Positions 33,633 to 40,998 of a DNA stretch of 64,000 nucleotides are shown here, piece by piece. The notes under the pieces were generated by a model that was not told the DNA's origin, made no database searches, and worked only from the letters and a program-made list of their open reading frames with translations. The stretch is from Bermanella sp034111105 (GTDB taxonomy: Bacteria; Pseudomonadota; Gammaproteobacteria; Pseudomonadales; Oceanobacteraceae): assembly GCA_034111105.1 (NCBI GenBank), contig JAWUXY010000077.1, positions 9,055-73,054 on the forward strand, read 5' to 3'. Position numbers and translations under genes: made by a program. The stretch's first letter is position 1. Each line of letters begins with the position of its first letter.

Positions 33633-34751
33633 TTAAAAGTAACTTTGCATCGGGACGCTGCACCACTTGCCGTTTGCGCAGATGGCTTTGACCCAAAGGC
33701 GATGTTTAATGCGATTTACCTTGCGCTCTTTAGGCGCCATCATTTGAAGGCCAGCAAGGGTTTGTTCATTAGGGTAGATGGTCGGATCGTTTAAAATGTC
33801 GGCGTCTACATATTGTTGTGCGTTTAACATGGGGCTTGGGTAAGCGGTAAAGTTAGAGTTACGACCAGAAATCTTTGCTGACATCATATAATCAATAAAG
33901 GCATAAGCCATATCTTTATTCGGCGCGTTTTTAGGGATGGCCATAATATCGATCCACATGGCGGCCCCTTCTTTAGGGATGACGTATTGTAGGTCTGAGT
34001 TTTCCGCAACTTCTGTCAGAATGTCACCTGAGTAACCGACGGCTAGACAAATTTTGTTGTCTTTTAAGTCGTCGGTATATTGAGTGCTATGCAAGTAGTT
34101 AATGTCGGCAATGGTTTCTTTTAATAACTGTCCTGCGGCTTGGAGCTCTGCCTTTGAGCTGGTGTTGAGTGAATAGCCTAGATATTTAAGTGCCGCCGCG
34201 AAAATTTCATCTCGCTCGTTTACTATGCCAATGCCACATTGCATTAATTTTTTACGTTTGGTGCTGTCGAATAATAACGCCCAAGAATTGCTGTTTGGGT
34301 CGATGCCGACTTTCTTTACTTCTTTTGTGTTGATGCCAATGCCGGTTGTGCCCCACATATAAGGAATACTGTAGACATTGCCGGTGTCGAGTAATTCAAG
34401 CCCGCTCATCACAACAGGGTTTAAATCACTGAAATTATTAAAGCGTGATTTATCAAGGGGAATAATTAAATCGTTCTCAGCCATAATGCGAATAATGGAT
34501 GATGTAGGGAAGATAACGTCGTATTTATTCTTCGAATCAAAAAATATCGAGGTGAACTCATCCACACTGTTGAACTCTGAATATTCGATGGTGACATTAT
34601 TGGCTTGCTCGAATTCCTTTAAGGCATCCGGATCAATGTATTCACCCCAATTTAAAACACGTAAGGTTTGTGGTTCGCTATGGGCTTGGCTGGTAAATAA
34701 GCAAGTCAATAGTATGAGTGGTGTGAGCACTCTTATTAGGTTGTTCATCAT
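33633..34751 (-). CDS. Periplasmic polyamine-type binding protein (PotD/PotF-like)
   Basis: About 372 residues with a signal peptide (to about AHS|EP) and no lipobox. LRVLNWGEYIDPDALKEFEQ, YDVIFPTSS, IPYMWGTTGIGIN and DIMAIPKNAPNKDMAYAFIDYMM are signatures of the spermidine/putrescine binding family. It would capture polyamines or a related cation for an ABC transporter, but no permease or ATPase gene is nearby, so it is an orphan. Start at ATG 34751 or 34748, downstream of GAGATA. A perfect ATATATACC palindrome lies about 115 bp upstream. Confidence 0.88.
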   Translation of the reverse strand: MMNNLIRVLTPLILLTCLFTSQAHSEPQTLRVLNWGEYIDPDALKEFEQANNVTIEYSEFNSVDEFTSIFFDSKNKYDVIFPTSSIIRIMAENDLIIPLDKSRFNNFSDLNPVVMSGLELLDTGNVYSIPYMWGTTGIGINTKEVKKVGIDPNSNSWALLFDSTKRKKLMQCGIGIVNERDEIFAAALKYLGYSLNTSSKAELQAAGQLLKETIADINYLHSTQYTDDLKDNKICLAVGYSGDILTEVAENSDLQYVIPKEGAAMWIDIMAIPKNAPNKDMAYAFIDYMMSAKISGRNSNFTAYPSPMLNAQQYVDADILNDPTIYPNEQTLAGLQMMAPKERKVNRIKHRLWVKAICANGKWCSVPMQSYF

Positions 34752-34865
34752 TATCTCGGTTGTCGATTTATCGTCGACTTTTAAAGTAGGGTGCATGCCA
34801 ATATCGGATTGAGTGTTGGCAACTTATAAATGAGTCCAATTGTCTCGTTAAAGCGACACTGAAAG

Positions 34866-34887
34866 ATATATACCTTAGGGTATATAT
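34866..34887. promoter_or_regulatory. Palindrome upstream of the polyamine-binding protein gene
   Basis: Perfect 9-bp arms ATATATACC (34866-34874) and GGTATATAT (34879-34887) with a TTAG spacer. Position and symmetry suggest an operator for the minus-strand binding-protein gene; the regulator is unknown. A second hairpin, AAAACCG-N10-CGGTTTT followed by TT, lies at about 34900-34925. Confidence 0.45.
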
Positions 34888-35019
34888 TGAGTCTAAAACC
34901 GCATATTTATTCGGTTTTTTGTGATGGGATTCTGATTTTTTACGCATGTTATCTTTATCTACAAAGCGCGTATTAACGACTGCAAATAGGGTTTGTTAGA
35001 AAGAAAATACACCAGGTGT

Positions 35020-35063
35020 TTGACGATATGACAAAACCCAGCATATATTGCACAGCTGGGTTT
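35020..35063 (+). promoter_or_regulatory. acyP promoter framed by a palindrome
   Basis: TTGACG (35020-35025), an 18-bp spacer and TATATT (35044-35049). The -10 lies between the arms of a perfect inverted repeat AAACCCAGC (35034-35042) and GCTGGGTTT (35055-35063), which could be an operator; a transcript starting near 35056 would not contain the hairpin. Confidence 0.45.
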
Positions 35064-35079
35064 ATTTAAGGAGAGGGTG

Positions 35080-35373
35080 GTGCAGGTGCAACAGGAGCAG
35101 TTACAGGCGTACCATGTTTATGTGTCAGGCAAAGTACAAGGGGTTTATTATCGAGCCTCGACAGCTAAGAAGGCACATTCTTTGGGTTTATCCGGTTGGG
35201 TTAAAAACTTAACGGATGGTCGGGTTGAGTTATTTGTACAAGGTCCAGCGGATTCCCTTGAGCAATTGCTGCGTTGGTGTAAAAAAGGGCCAATGTTGGC
35301 CAAAGTCAGTAATGTAGAGTGCGAGGTGGCGCAAGTAGACGTTAATATGGCGCAGTTTGAGGTCATGCGCTGA
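35080..35373 (+). CDS. acyP: Acylphosphatase
   Basis: About 97 residues; hydrolyses acyl phosphates. The family motif GVYYRASTAKKAHSLGLSGWVKNLTDGRVELFVQG contains the phosphate-binding loop with its catalytic Arg (YYRAS) and the catalytic Asn (VKNLTDG). I place the start at GTG 35080, 6 nt after AAGGAG; GTG 35077 would be too close and GTG 35086 is a third option. The N-terminus VQVQQEQLQ is slightly longer than usual. It stands alone with its own promoter. Confidence 0.92.
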   Translation: MQVQQEQLQAYHVYVSGKVQGVYYRASTAKKAHSLGLSGWVKNLTDGRVELFVQGPADSLEQLLRWCKKGPMLAKVSNVECEVAQVDVNMAQFEVMR

Positions 35374-35436
35374 CTTTCCTGTAAGCCTTGAGCCTGTTAA
35401 TCTAAGGTGGTCATTCATAACTTAAAAATAATAATA

Positions 35437-35829
35437 ATGAATTCAAAACTTACTTCACTATTTCTTGTTTGTATCTCGTTAATTGCCTTATTAATCACGG
35501 GGTGTAGTTCTATGCTGGGCGCGTTAGAAGGCAATGATCTAAGCCACTTAAGTCTGCGTGACAAACGAATGGCTGATAAGAAAGTACAGGTTTTAGATGC
35601 TAAGCCAAGCGTGAGTAATTCTCTGGGTACAGTTAGCTCTAAGCGTTGCCAGAGTTCTATGTTCAGTGAAACCCCAGAAGAAAAGACCCTGATTGTCGAT
35701 ATGAAAGCAGAAGCTTACCGCTTAGGTGCTAATGCGATTAGTGACATCAAGATTGAGCAACAAGGTGCGGTTGGCGATGGTTGTTGGAATGTTTTTACGG
35801 CAACTGCCAATATGCTGGTGGTTGAATAG
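35437..35829 (+). CDS. Small lipoprotein, RcsF-like
   Basis: About 130 residues. Lipobox LITGC after a hydrophobic segment; start at ATG 35437 (MNSKLTSLFLV). The C-terminal half, with LGTVSSKRCQ, MKAEAYRLGANAISDIKIEQ and GCWNVFTATANMLV, recalls RcsF and similar envelope lipoproteins that fold as a small alpha/beta domain with Cys pairs. A direct role in Rcs signalling is unproven, since no Rcs phosphorelay gene is in view. It lies 64 bp after acyP on the same strand and is followed by a hairpin-rich gap. Confidence 0.6.
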   Translation: MNSKLTSLFLVCISLIALLITGCSSMLGALEGNDLSHLSLRDKRMADKKVQVLDAKPSVSNSLGTVSSKRCQSSMFSETPEEKTLIVDMKAEAYRLGANAISDIKIEQQGAVGDGCWNVFTATANMLVVE

Positions 35830-35904
35830 TTAGAGGTTAACACGTCACATCGTGATGATAGAAAGCCAGCAATTGCTGGTTTTTTTATGCATGCTATTTG
35901 TTCG

Positions 35905-36198
35905 TTATATGTTTTCGTAACCTTTTGGCGCTTTACCTTGAATAAAAAACGCAAATGCTAAAATTTCAGCCACCAAGCGATATAATTCGGGTGGAATGTT
36001 ATCACCAATGCTCAGGGCGCTTAACTGCTCAAGTAGCTCAGGGTTTTCATAAATAGGGATACCCGCTTCATAGGCAAGGGTGACTAGCTCGTTTGCTTTT
36101 TCGCCGAAGCGTTTCTCGCTGATGACGGGCGCTTGGCCGCCGTCATAAAATAGGGCGAGTGCCTGTTCAATCTCATGTTTTGGTATGTCGTTATGCAT
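35905..36198 (-). CDS. FlhB C-terminal-domain protein (FhlB-like)
   Basis: About 97 residues, homologous to the cytoplasmic C-terminal part of FlhB/EscU export switches: ALFYDGGQAPVISEKRFGEKANELVTLAYEAGIPIYENPELLEQL...IGDNIPPELYRLVAEILAFAF. It begins just after the place where FlhB has its self-cleaving NPTH loop, so it resembles a ready-made FlhB C-fragment and cannot autocleave. ATG 36198 is preceded by AGG at 7 nt. The fliK-like gene is immediately upstream (12 bp), which suggests that the two act together in flagellar substrate switching. Confidence 0.82.
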   Translation of the reverse strand: MHNDIPKHEIEQALALFYDGGQAPVISEKRFGEKANELVTLAYEAGIPIYENPELLEQLSALSIGDNIPPELYRLVAEILAFAFFIQGKAPKGYENI

Positions 36199-36209
36199 GA
36201 TCAAACCTG

Positions 36210-38027
36210 CTATGTATGAACGTCAATTAACGATTGCTGGATCGGCTGGTGTAGGGGTTTTGGCGCACCATGTTTGCTTGTAATGCTGTCAATTTTAAAG
36301 CCCGCTTGTTCCAGTTTGTTTTTAATGAGTGGAATATTCTGATGCAAATGCTTGAGCTGTTGGGATTCGTTCGCCCAAAGCGTTACGGCCAATTGTTCTT
36401 GCTTAAGGTGGCTTTCAATGGCGAATGCGTATTGTGTTTGTTGTGCAAAGCGCAGAATTAAATGCCAGCCATTGGCTTGCTCGGTTTCTTGATTGGTTTG
36501 TGGTTGCTGTTTGCACTCAAAGTCACACCATTGAATTTGATTCTGGTGAAGATAGGGCAAAGATAACTGAAATTGAGGCGTGTCCTGTGTTTGTAAAAAC
36601 CGATTTTGAATTTGGTCATGTGTTAATTTTGATAAATTTTGAGTGATGCTAAGCAGTTGTCTGAGTAACGCCGCTTCGCTGTCGTTGTTACTTTGATTAA
36701 AGCTATTAAGCAGTGCCGACAATGTTTGCTGCAGTTGAGGTTGTACGGCTAGCGGTTTAGGCCAGAGCGAATCGCCGTGATTGTCGCTGCTGGCTTTGGG
36801 CATCATTAATAACGTGAGCCACTGGCTTAAATCTTGAAATGTTTTAATAGAAGAGCCCGCACTGGCTCCCTGAAACTGCATCGCTGGCCAATTGGGTATA
36901 AAGCTGTCTTTGCGCTGCAATAATTGTTTACTTAGCTGTGTCAGCATTTGATTTTGGTTTTGGATAAGCCAATTTTTATGATCGTGTTTTAATGAATCGC
37001 TACTAATGCTGTTGGAACTTGTCGGGTTTTGGGTATTTTTAAGGGCGTCTAATATTTTAGGTGCGACTGAGTTGGTACTTGATGTTGCCTCTGGCGGCTG
37101 ATTTTGGGTGCTTGTTGACCCCGTTACTTTTTGCTGGAACTGGGATACCCATTTTTGAATGCTTTGCTCAACCTGAGTGATTTTACTCTGCATGTTTGTG
37201 TTGTTTGTATTGTGTGTTGCGCCAGCTTTGTTTTGGCTTGTTTGATTTTGAGCTGACTGTGGCAGCGACTGTGCTTGCTCGGCAGAGGGTTTGGTTGTCA
37301 TAGGTTGCGATTGCAGCAGTTGCGCAATTTTTGATTCAAGATTTTGCCCACTGTTTATGAGTGCTTGTTTTAGGATGTTGGGCGCAAGGGGCACTTCACT
37401 TTGCAATGTTACATTGGGAATTGGAGTAAAAGTGAACCTTGTGCGGCTTTCTTTCGTAGAACTTTGACTGCCATCAATGAGCACAATGGGTTTTAGGGTA
37501 AAGTTCTGGGCAATAAATTGTGAGCGAAACTGATTCAATGGTGTTGGGTTTTGTGCATTGTGAATAGTGAGCTTACCTTCGGGGCTTTGACGTAATAAAA
37601 CTTGGCTATTTGGCGTCAGAGGCCGGTCAGATAAGATGCTAATCGAGCCTTTGACGCTCATCAGTTTTACCAGTACTAATTTGAGGCTATCTGAAAGAAC
37701 CTCGTTTTTGCTTAAGTTTTGAGCAAGATTCGAAAGGCTTAATTTTTCACTGATGCCTGATTGTGTGGCGGGGTCGGCTATTGGCCCCTTGGGATGATTA
37801 CCTGTTAGCAAAGCCAATTGATTTAACACTTGCTGATTTTGTTTGTCCGGCAATGTTTGGCTGGATTCCACTTTGGCCCATGTGTTTATTAATGCTTGAA
37901 TGGAGGCTGGTAATGCTTGTTGGCTCTTTGAAGGCGCAGAGGATTGGCTCACCTGAGCGTCGCCTGACGTAGGCTTTGCAGGTGATGACGATTTTATGTT
38001 GAGTGCGGGTTCGCTGGGTAGTTTCAT
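36210..38027 (-). CDS. FliK-like hook-length control protein
   Basis: A 605-residue protein. Residues 1-130 and 200-340 are rich in Ser, Gln, Asn, Pro and Thr, as in the disordered ruler part of FliK; the C-terminal region (about 500-585) has the FliK/Flg_hook pattern GWHLILRFAQQTQYAFAIESHLKQEQLAVTLWANESQQLKHL. It is distinctly larger than ordinary FliK (about 400) and sits outside any flagellar cluster, next to ccm genes, as seen in Pseudomonas. Together with the FhlB-like protein it may form a second switching module or serve an unrelated secretion task. Confidence 0.7.
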   Translation of the reverse strand: MKLPSEPALNIKSSSPAKPTSGDAQVSQSSAPSKSQQALPASIQALINTWAKVESSQTLPDKQNQQVLNQLALLTGNHPKGPIADPATQSGISEKLSLSNLAQNLSKNEVLSDSLKLVLVKLMSVKGSISILSDRPLTPNSQVLLRQSPEGKLTIHNAQNPTPLNQFRSQFIAQNFTLKPIVLIDGSQSSTKESRTRFTFTPIPNVTLQSEVPLAPNILKQALINSGQNLESKIAQLLQSQPMTTKPSAEQAQSLPQSAQNQTSQNKAGATHNTNNTNMQSKITQVEQSIQKWVSQFQQKVTGSTSTQNQPPEATSSTNSVAPKILDALKNTQNPTSSNSISSDSLKHDHKNWLIQNQNQMLTQLSKQLLQRKDSFIPNWPAMQFQGASAGSSIKTFQDLSQWLTLLMMPKASSDNHGDSLWPKPLAVQPQLQQTLSALLNSFNQSNNDSEAALLRQLLSITQNLSKLTHDQIQNRFLQTQDTPQFQLSLPYLHQNQIQWCDFECKQQPQTNQETEQANGWHLILRFAQQTQYAFAIESHLKQEQLAVTLWANESQQLKHLHQNIPLIKNKLEQAGFKIDSITSKHGAPKPLHQPIQQSLIDVHT

Positions 38028-38139
38028 TAAACCATCAAAATTTCAGGAATCTGCCGTAAATGCGCGTTATTTTGTATATAATGCCGCGCGCGTAGCTGGC
38101 TTGTACATCGTCTATATCGGCCAGTTATGTGATGAGTGT

Positions 38140-38163
38140 AGTAATCAGTATAGTAATTAGTAT
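38140..38163. repeat. Tandem 12-bp repeat
   Basis: AGTAATCAGTAT (38140-38151) is followed directly by AGTAATTAGTAT (38152-38163), one mismatch. It lies in the ccm leader region between the divergent fliK-like and ccmA genes. Confidence 0.6.
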
Positions 38164-38200
38164 AGAGGTTATGTTTTAAACCTCACGAATAGGAGCCTTT

Positions 38201-38866
38201 GTGCCGCAATTAGATGAACAAAATACGCCTAAAGTGCCGACAGCATTGCTCAGTGGCCGCGCTTTGATGTGCGAACGCGATGATCGTGTATTGTTCAGCA
38301 AGTTGAATTTTGATTGGCATGAAGGGCAAATTGTTCGTATCTCTGGCCCTAACGGGGCTGGTAAAAGCACATTGATCCGCATTTTGTTAGGTTTAGGTGC
38401 GTCTTACGACGGTCAATTGTATTTCGATGGCAAGCCTATGCACTCAGCGCGTTATGATTTTCGTAGCGAGCTTTTATATTTGGGCCACCAAGTTGGCATT
38501 AAGACCAGCTTAACCCCAGAAGAAAATTTAAAATGGCTGTGTCCTGGTGCCAGTAGTGCCGATATCCATACCGCCCTTAGAAAAGTAGGCCTTTATGGGT
38601 TTGAAGATGTATTAGCACAGGGCTTATCTGCCGGCCAACAGCGCAGGGTAGCATTGGCGCGTTTGTATTTAGAGCCTAAAGCGATTTGGATTTTAGATGA
38701 ACCCTTTACCGCTATTGATAAAGAGGGTGTAGTCCAATTAGAGCAGCATATTATACAGCATGCCCAAAGCGGAGGTTTAGTGGTATTAACCACTCACCAC
38801 CAGTTGGCGTTTGATGTGCAAGAGCTTGCGTTAGGGGTTCAAGCAACCCAAGAGGTATTGAGCTAA
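38201..38866 (+). CDS. ccmA: Heme exporter ATP-binding subunit CcmA
   Basis: A 221-residue ABC ATPase, first gene of the System I cytochrome c maturation operon. Walker A GPNGAGKST, Q-loop region near LGHQVGIKTSLTPEENL, signature LSAGQQRRVALARL, Walker B IWILDEPF and the H-loop LTTHHQ. With CcmB it powers release of holo-CcmE from CcmC and CcmD. The start is GTG 38201 behind AGGAG. A TATAAT at 38077-38082 is the best promoter candidate for the operon. ccmB begins directly after the stop. Confidence 0.96.
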   Translation: MPQLDEQNTPKVPTALLSGRALMCERDDRVLFSKLNFDWHEGQIVRISGPNGAGKSTLIRILLGLGASYDGQLYFDGKPMHSARYDFRSELLYLGHQVGIKTSLTPEENLKWLCPGASSADIHTALRKVGLYGFEDVLAQGLSAGQQRRVALARLYLEPKAIWILDEPFTAIDKEGVVQLEQHIIQHAQSGGLVVLTTHHQLAFDVQELALGVQATQEVLS

Positions 38867-39544
38867 ATGGCACAAACTTTTTCTTTAATGGCCATTTTTA
38901 AACGAGACTTGCTCATTGCGTTTCGCAATCGTGGTGAGTTACTTAATCCCCTGATGTTTTTCTTAATGGTCGCCAGTTTATTTCCACTGGCAGTGACGCC
39001 TGATCCTAAGTTTTTAGGTTTGATTGCCCCCGGTATTATTTGGGTTGGCGCGCTACTGGCGACACTGTTGTCGTTGGACCTCATGTTTAAAAGTGATTTT
39101 GAAGACGGCAGTCTTGAGCAAATGTTATTGCAACCTCAACCGACTTTATTATTTGTGATGGTGAAAACCTTATTGCACTGGTTGATGGCAGGGTTGCCAC
39201 TGACGTTAATGGCGCCTGTTTTGGGTGTGATGTTGGCTCTACCGGAAGGTGGTTATTGGCCACTGGTGTTTAGTTTATTGCTGGGCACACCCACATTAAG
39301 TTTATTAGGGGCCATTGGCGCGGCTTTGACCGTGGGTTTAAAAAAGGGCGGTATGCTAATGCCTTTGTTAATTTTGCCCTTGTATATTCCGGTTTTGATT
39401 TTTGCGGCAAGCTCGGTTCAAGCAGGTGTCGATGGTAATAGTTACACCGGGCATCTGGCGTTTTTGGGTGCGTATTTAGCATTGATGTTGGTGTTGGCAC
39501 CGGTTGCCAGTGCAGCGTCTTTGAAAATATCGATTGCGCGCTGA
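38867..39544 (+). CDS. ccmB: Heme exporter membrane subunit CcmB
   Basis: A 225-residue integral membrane protein with six hydrophobic segments. FKRDLLIAFRNRGELLNPLMFF near the N-terminus, and LMFKSDFEDGSLEQMLLQP are typical of CcmB. It assembles with CcmA and CcmC in the inner membrane. Its ATG follows the ccmA stop with no gap (TAA ATG), so translation is probably coupled. Hydrophobic stretches occur at about 27-50, 55-72, 95-118, 125-150, 160-180 and 195-215. Confidence 0.95.
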   Translation: MAQTFSLMAIFKRDLLIAFRNRGELLNPLMFFLMVASLFPLAVTPDPKFLGLIAPGIIWVGALLATLLSLDLMFKSDFEDGSLEQMLLQPQPTLLFVMVKTLLHWLMAGLPLTLMAPVLGVMLALPEGGYWPLVFSLLLGTPTLSLLGAIGAALTVGLKKGGMLMPLLILPLYIPVLIFAASSVQAGVDGNSYTGHLAFLGAYLALMLVLAPVASAASLKISIAR

Positions 39545-39590
39545 CGTTAAGTTTTGTTTATCTCGAATTTTGTTTACAAGGTCGTTTTAT

Positions 39591-40349
39591 ATGTGGTCTG
39601 CACTTAAAAGGCTCTATCACCAACTTGGTTCACCGAAGTGGTTTTATGAAATTACATCGCGCTGGTCGCCATGGTTTTTATGGATAGGCAGTACGCTTAT
39701 GATAATAGGCGTGGTATGGGGTTTGGCATTTGCACCGGCAGATTACCTGCAGGGTAATAGTTTTCGTATTATTTATGTGCATGTACCTGCGGCTTTGTTA
39801 AGCCAAAGTGCTTATATCATGATGGCGGTGGCAGGCTTAGTTGGCTTGGTTTGGAACATGAAAATGTCATTTGTGGTGGGGAAAACCATCGCTCCCATAG
39901 GCGCAAGTTTAGCGATTATTGCGCTGGTTACGGGAGCTATTTGGGGAAAACCCACTTGGGGAACGTGGTGGGTATGGGATGCTCGTTTAACGTCGATGCT
40001 CATTTTGTTGTTTTTATATATGGGTGTTATGGCCATTTATAACGCCATTGAAAGTGAAGAAATGGCAAATAAAGCCGCGGCTGTTTTAGCCTTAGTGGGC
40101 AGTATTAATATTCCTATTATTAAATACAGTGTCGAGTGGTGGAATACATTACATCAGCCAGCAACCATTACGCTGACTAAAAAACCAACGATGGCACCTG
40201 AAATGTTTATTCCGTTAGTGCTGACGATTATTGGGCTTTATTGCTGGTTTGCGGTTTGGGTGTTTGCGCGTACACGTAATGAAATTTTATGGCGTGAGCG
40301 TCGAACTAAATGGGTAAAAAGCCTTCTTAATACGGGAGCTAATCACTGA
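39591..40349 (+). CDS. ccmC: Heme transporter CcmC
   Basis: A 252-residue membrane protein that loads heme onto CcmE. The tryptophan-rich periplasmic motif WGTWWVWD is at 123-130, and the two heme-ligand histidines are His64 (YVHVPA) and His188 (TLHQP). Six helices. I start at ATG 39591 (MWSALKRLYHQ); the frame is open to 39534, overlapping ccmB, but homologues begin here. Its stop overlaps the ccmD start (TGATG). Confidence 0.95.
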   Translation: MWSALKRLYHQLGSPKWFYEITSRWSPWFLWIGSTLMIIGVVWGLAFAPADYLQGNSFRIIYVHVPAALLSQSAYIMMAVAGLVGLVWNMKMSFVVGKTIAPIGASLAIIALVTGAIWGKPTWGTWWVWDARLTSMLILLFLYMGVMAIYNAIESEEMANKAAAVLALVGSINIPIIKYSVEWWNTLHQPATITLTKKPTMAPEMFIPLVLTIIGLYCWFAVWVFARTRNEILWRERRTKWVKSLLNTGANH

Positions 40350-40522
40350 TGTTTTTTGATAGCTTCACAGAATTCTTGCATATGGGCGGTCATGGATTAT
40401 TTGTTTGGTTAAGCTACGGCATTACTTGCTTAATTATTGCACAAAACTTTATTGCTCCTGTGCTTACACGAAAAAAAGTCATTAAAGATATTGAGCGCCA
40501 GATGCGCCGGGAGCAGAAGTAA
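40349..40522 (+). CDS. ccmD: Heme exporter small subunit CcmD
   Basis: A 57-residue protein: MFFDSFTEFLHMGGHGLFVWLSYG, then a single membrane helix and a basic C-terminus (TRKKVIKDIERQMRREQK). The pattern MGGHG-FVW-SYG is the CcmD hallmark. It stabilises the CcmC-CcmE heme-transfer complex. Both ends overlap its neighbours: the ATG shares bases with the ccmC TGA, and its TAA shares a base with the ccmE ATG, implying tight translational coupling. Confidence 0.93.
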   Translation: MFFDSFTEFLHMGGHGLFVWLSYGITCLIIAQNFIAPVLTRKKVIKDIERQMRREQK

Positions 40523-40983
40523 TGCATCCACAACGTAAACAAAGACTCTTCATTATTTTATTTATGGTTGGCGGTATCGCCTTAGCCGTGAGTTTGATGC
40601 TGGTGGCATTACAAGACAACATTAATTTATTTTATACCCCACAACAAATTGTGGCGGGGGACGCGCCCACTCATCGCACGATTCGCGCCGGCGGTATGGT
40701 TGTTGAGGGCAGTGTGACACGTGAGAAAGATGGTTTAACGGTTCAGTTTAATGTGACGGATGGTAAAGGTATTGTCACGATACAGTTCGACGGTATTTTA
40801 CCGGATCTATTTCGTGAGGGTCAGGGCATTGTTGCGTTAGGTCAACTAAACGATGACAACGTATTTATCGCATCCGAAGTATTAGCGAAGCATGATGAAA
40901 ATTATATGCCTCCAGAAGTGGCTGATGCATTAGAAAAGGCCCATAACGATGGTAAACAAGACGTTAAAAGCGCTCGTTACTAA
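40522..40983 (+). CDS. ccmE: Heme chaperone CcmE
   Basis: A 153-residue, membrane-anchored periplasmic OB-fold protein. One helix at about 8-30; heme is bound covalently by His124 in LAKHDENYMPPEV, with Tyr128 as the axial ligand. This matches the HxxxY type of CcmE. It carries heme from CcmC to the CcmFH ligase. Start overlaps the ccmD stop by one base. Confidence 0.96.
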   Translation: MHPQRKQRLFIILFMVGGIALAVSLMLVALQDNINLFYTPQQIVAGDAPTHRTIRAGGMVVEGSVTREKDGLTVQFNVTDGKGIVTIQFDGILPDLFREGQGIVALGQLNDDNVFIASEVLAKHDENYMPPEVADALEKAHNDGKQDVKSARY

Positions 40984-40998
40984 TTTAGGAGAAAAAAT

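Noticed and set aside
34378..34812. 144-codon plus-strand frame inside the binding-protein gene
   Set aside because: Antisense to a well-supported PotD-like gene; composition is that of a shadow frame.
35034..35063. Rho-independent terminator before acyP
   Set aside because: The stem is good but no plus-strand gene ends nearby, and a -10 element lies in its loop, so a promoter/operator reading fits better.
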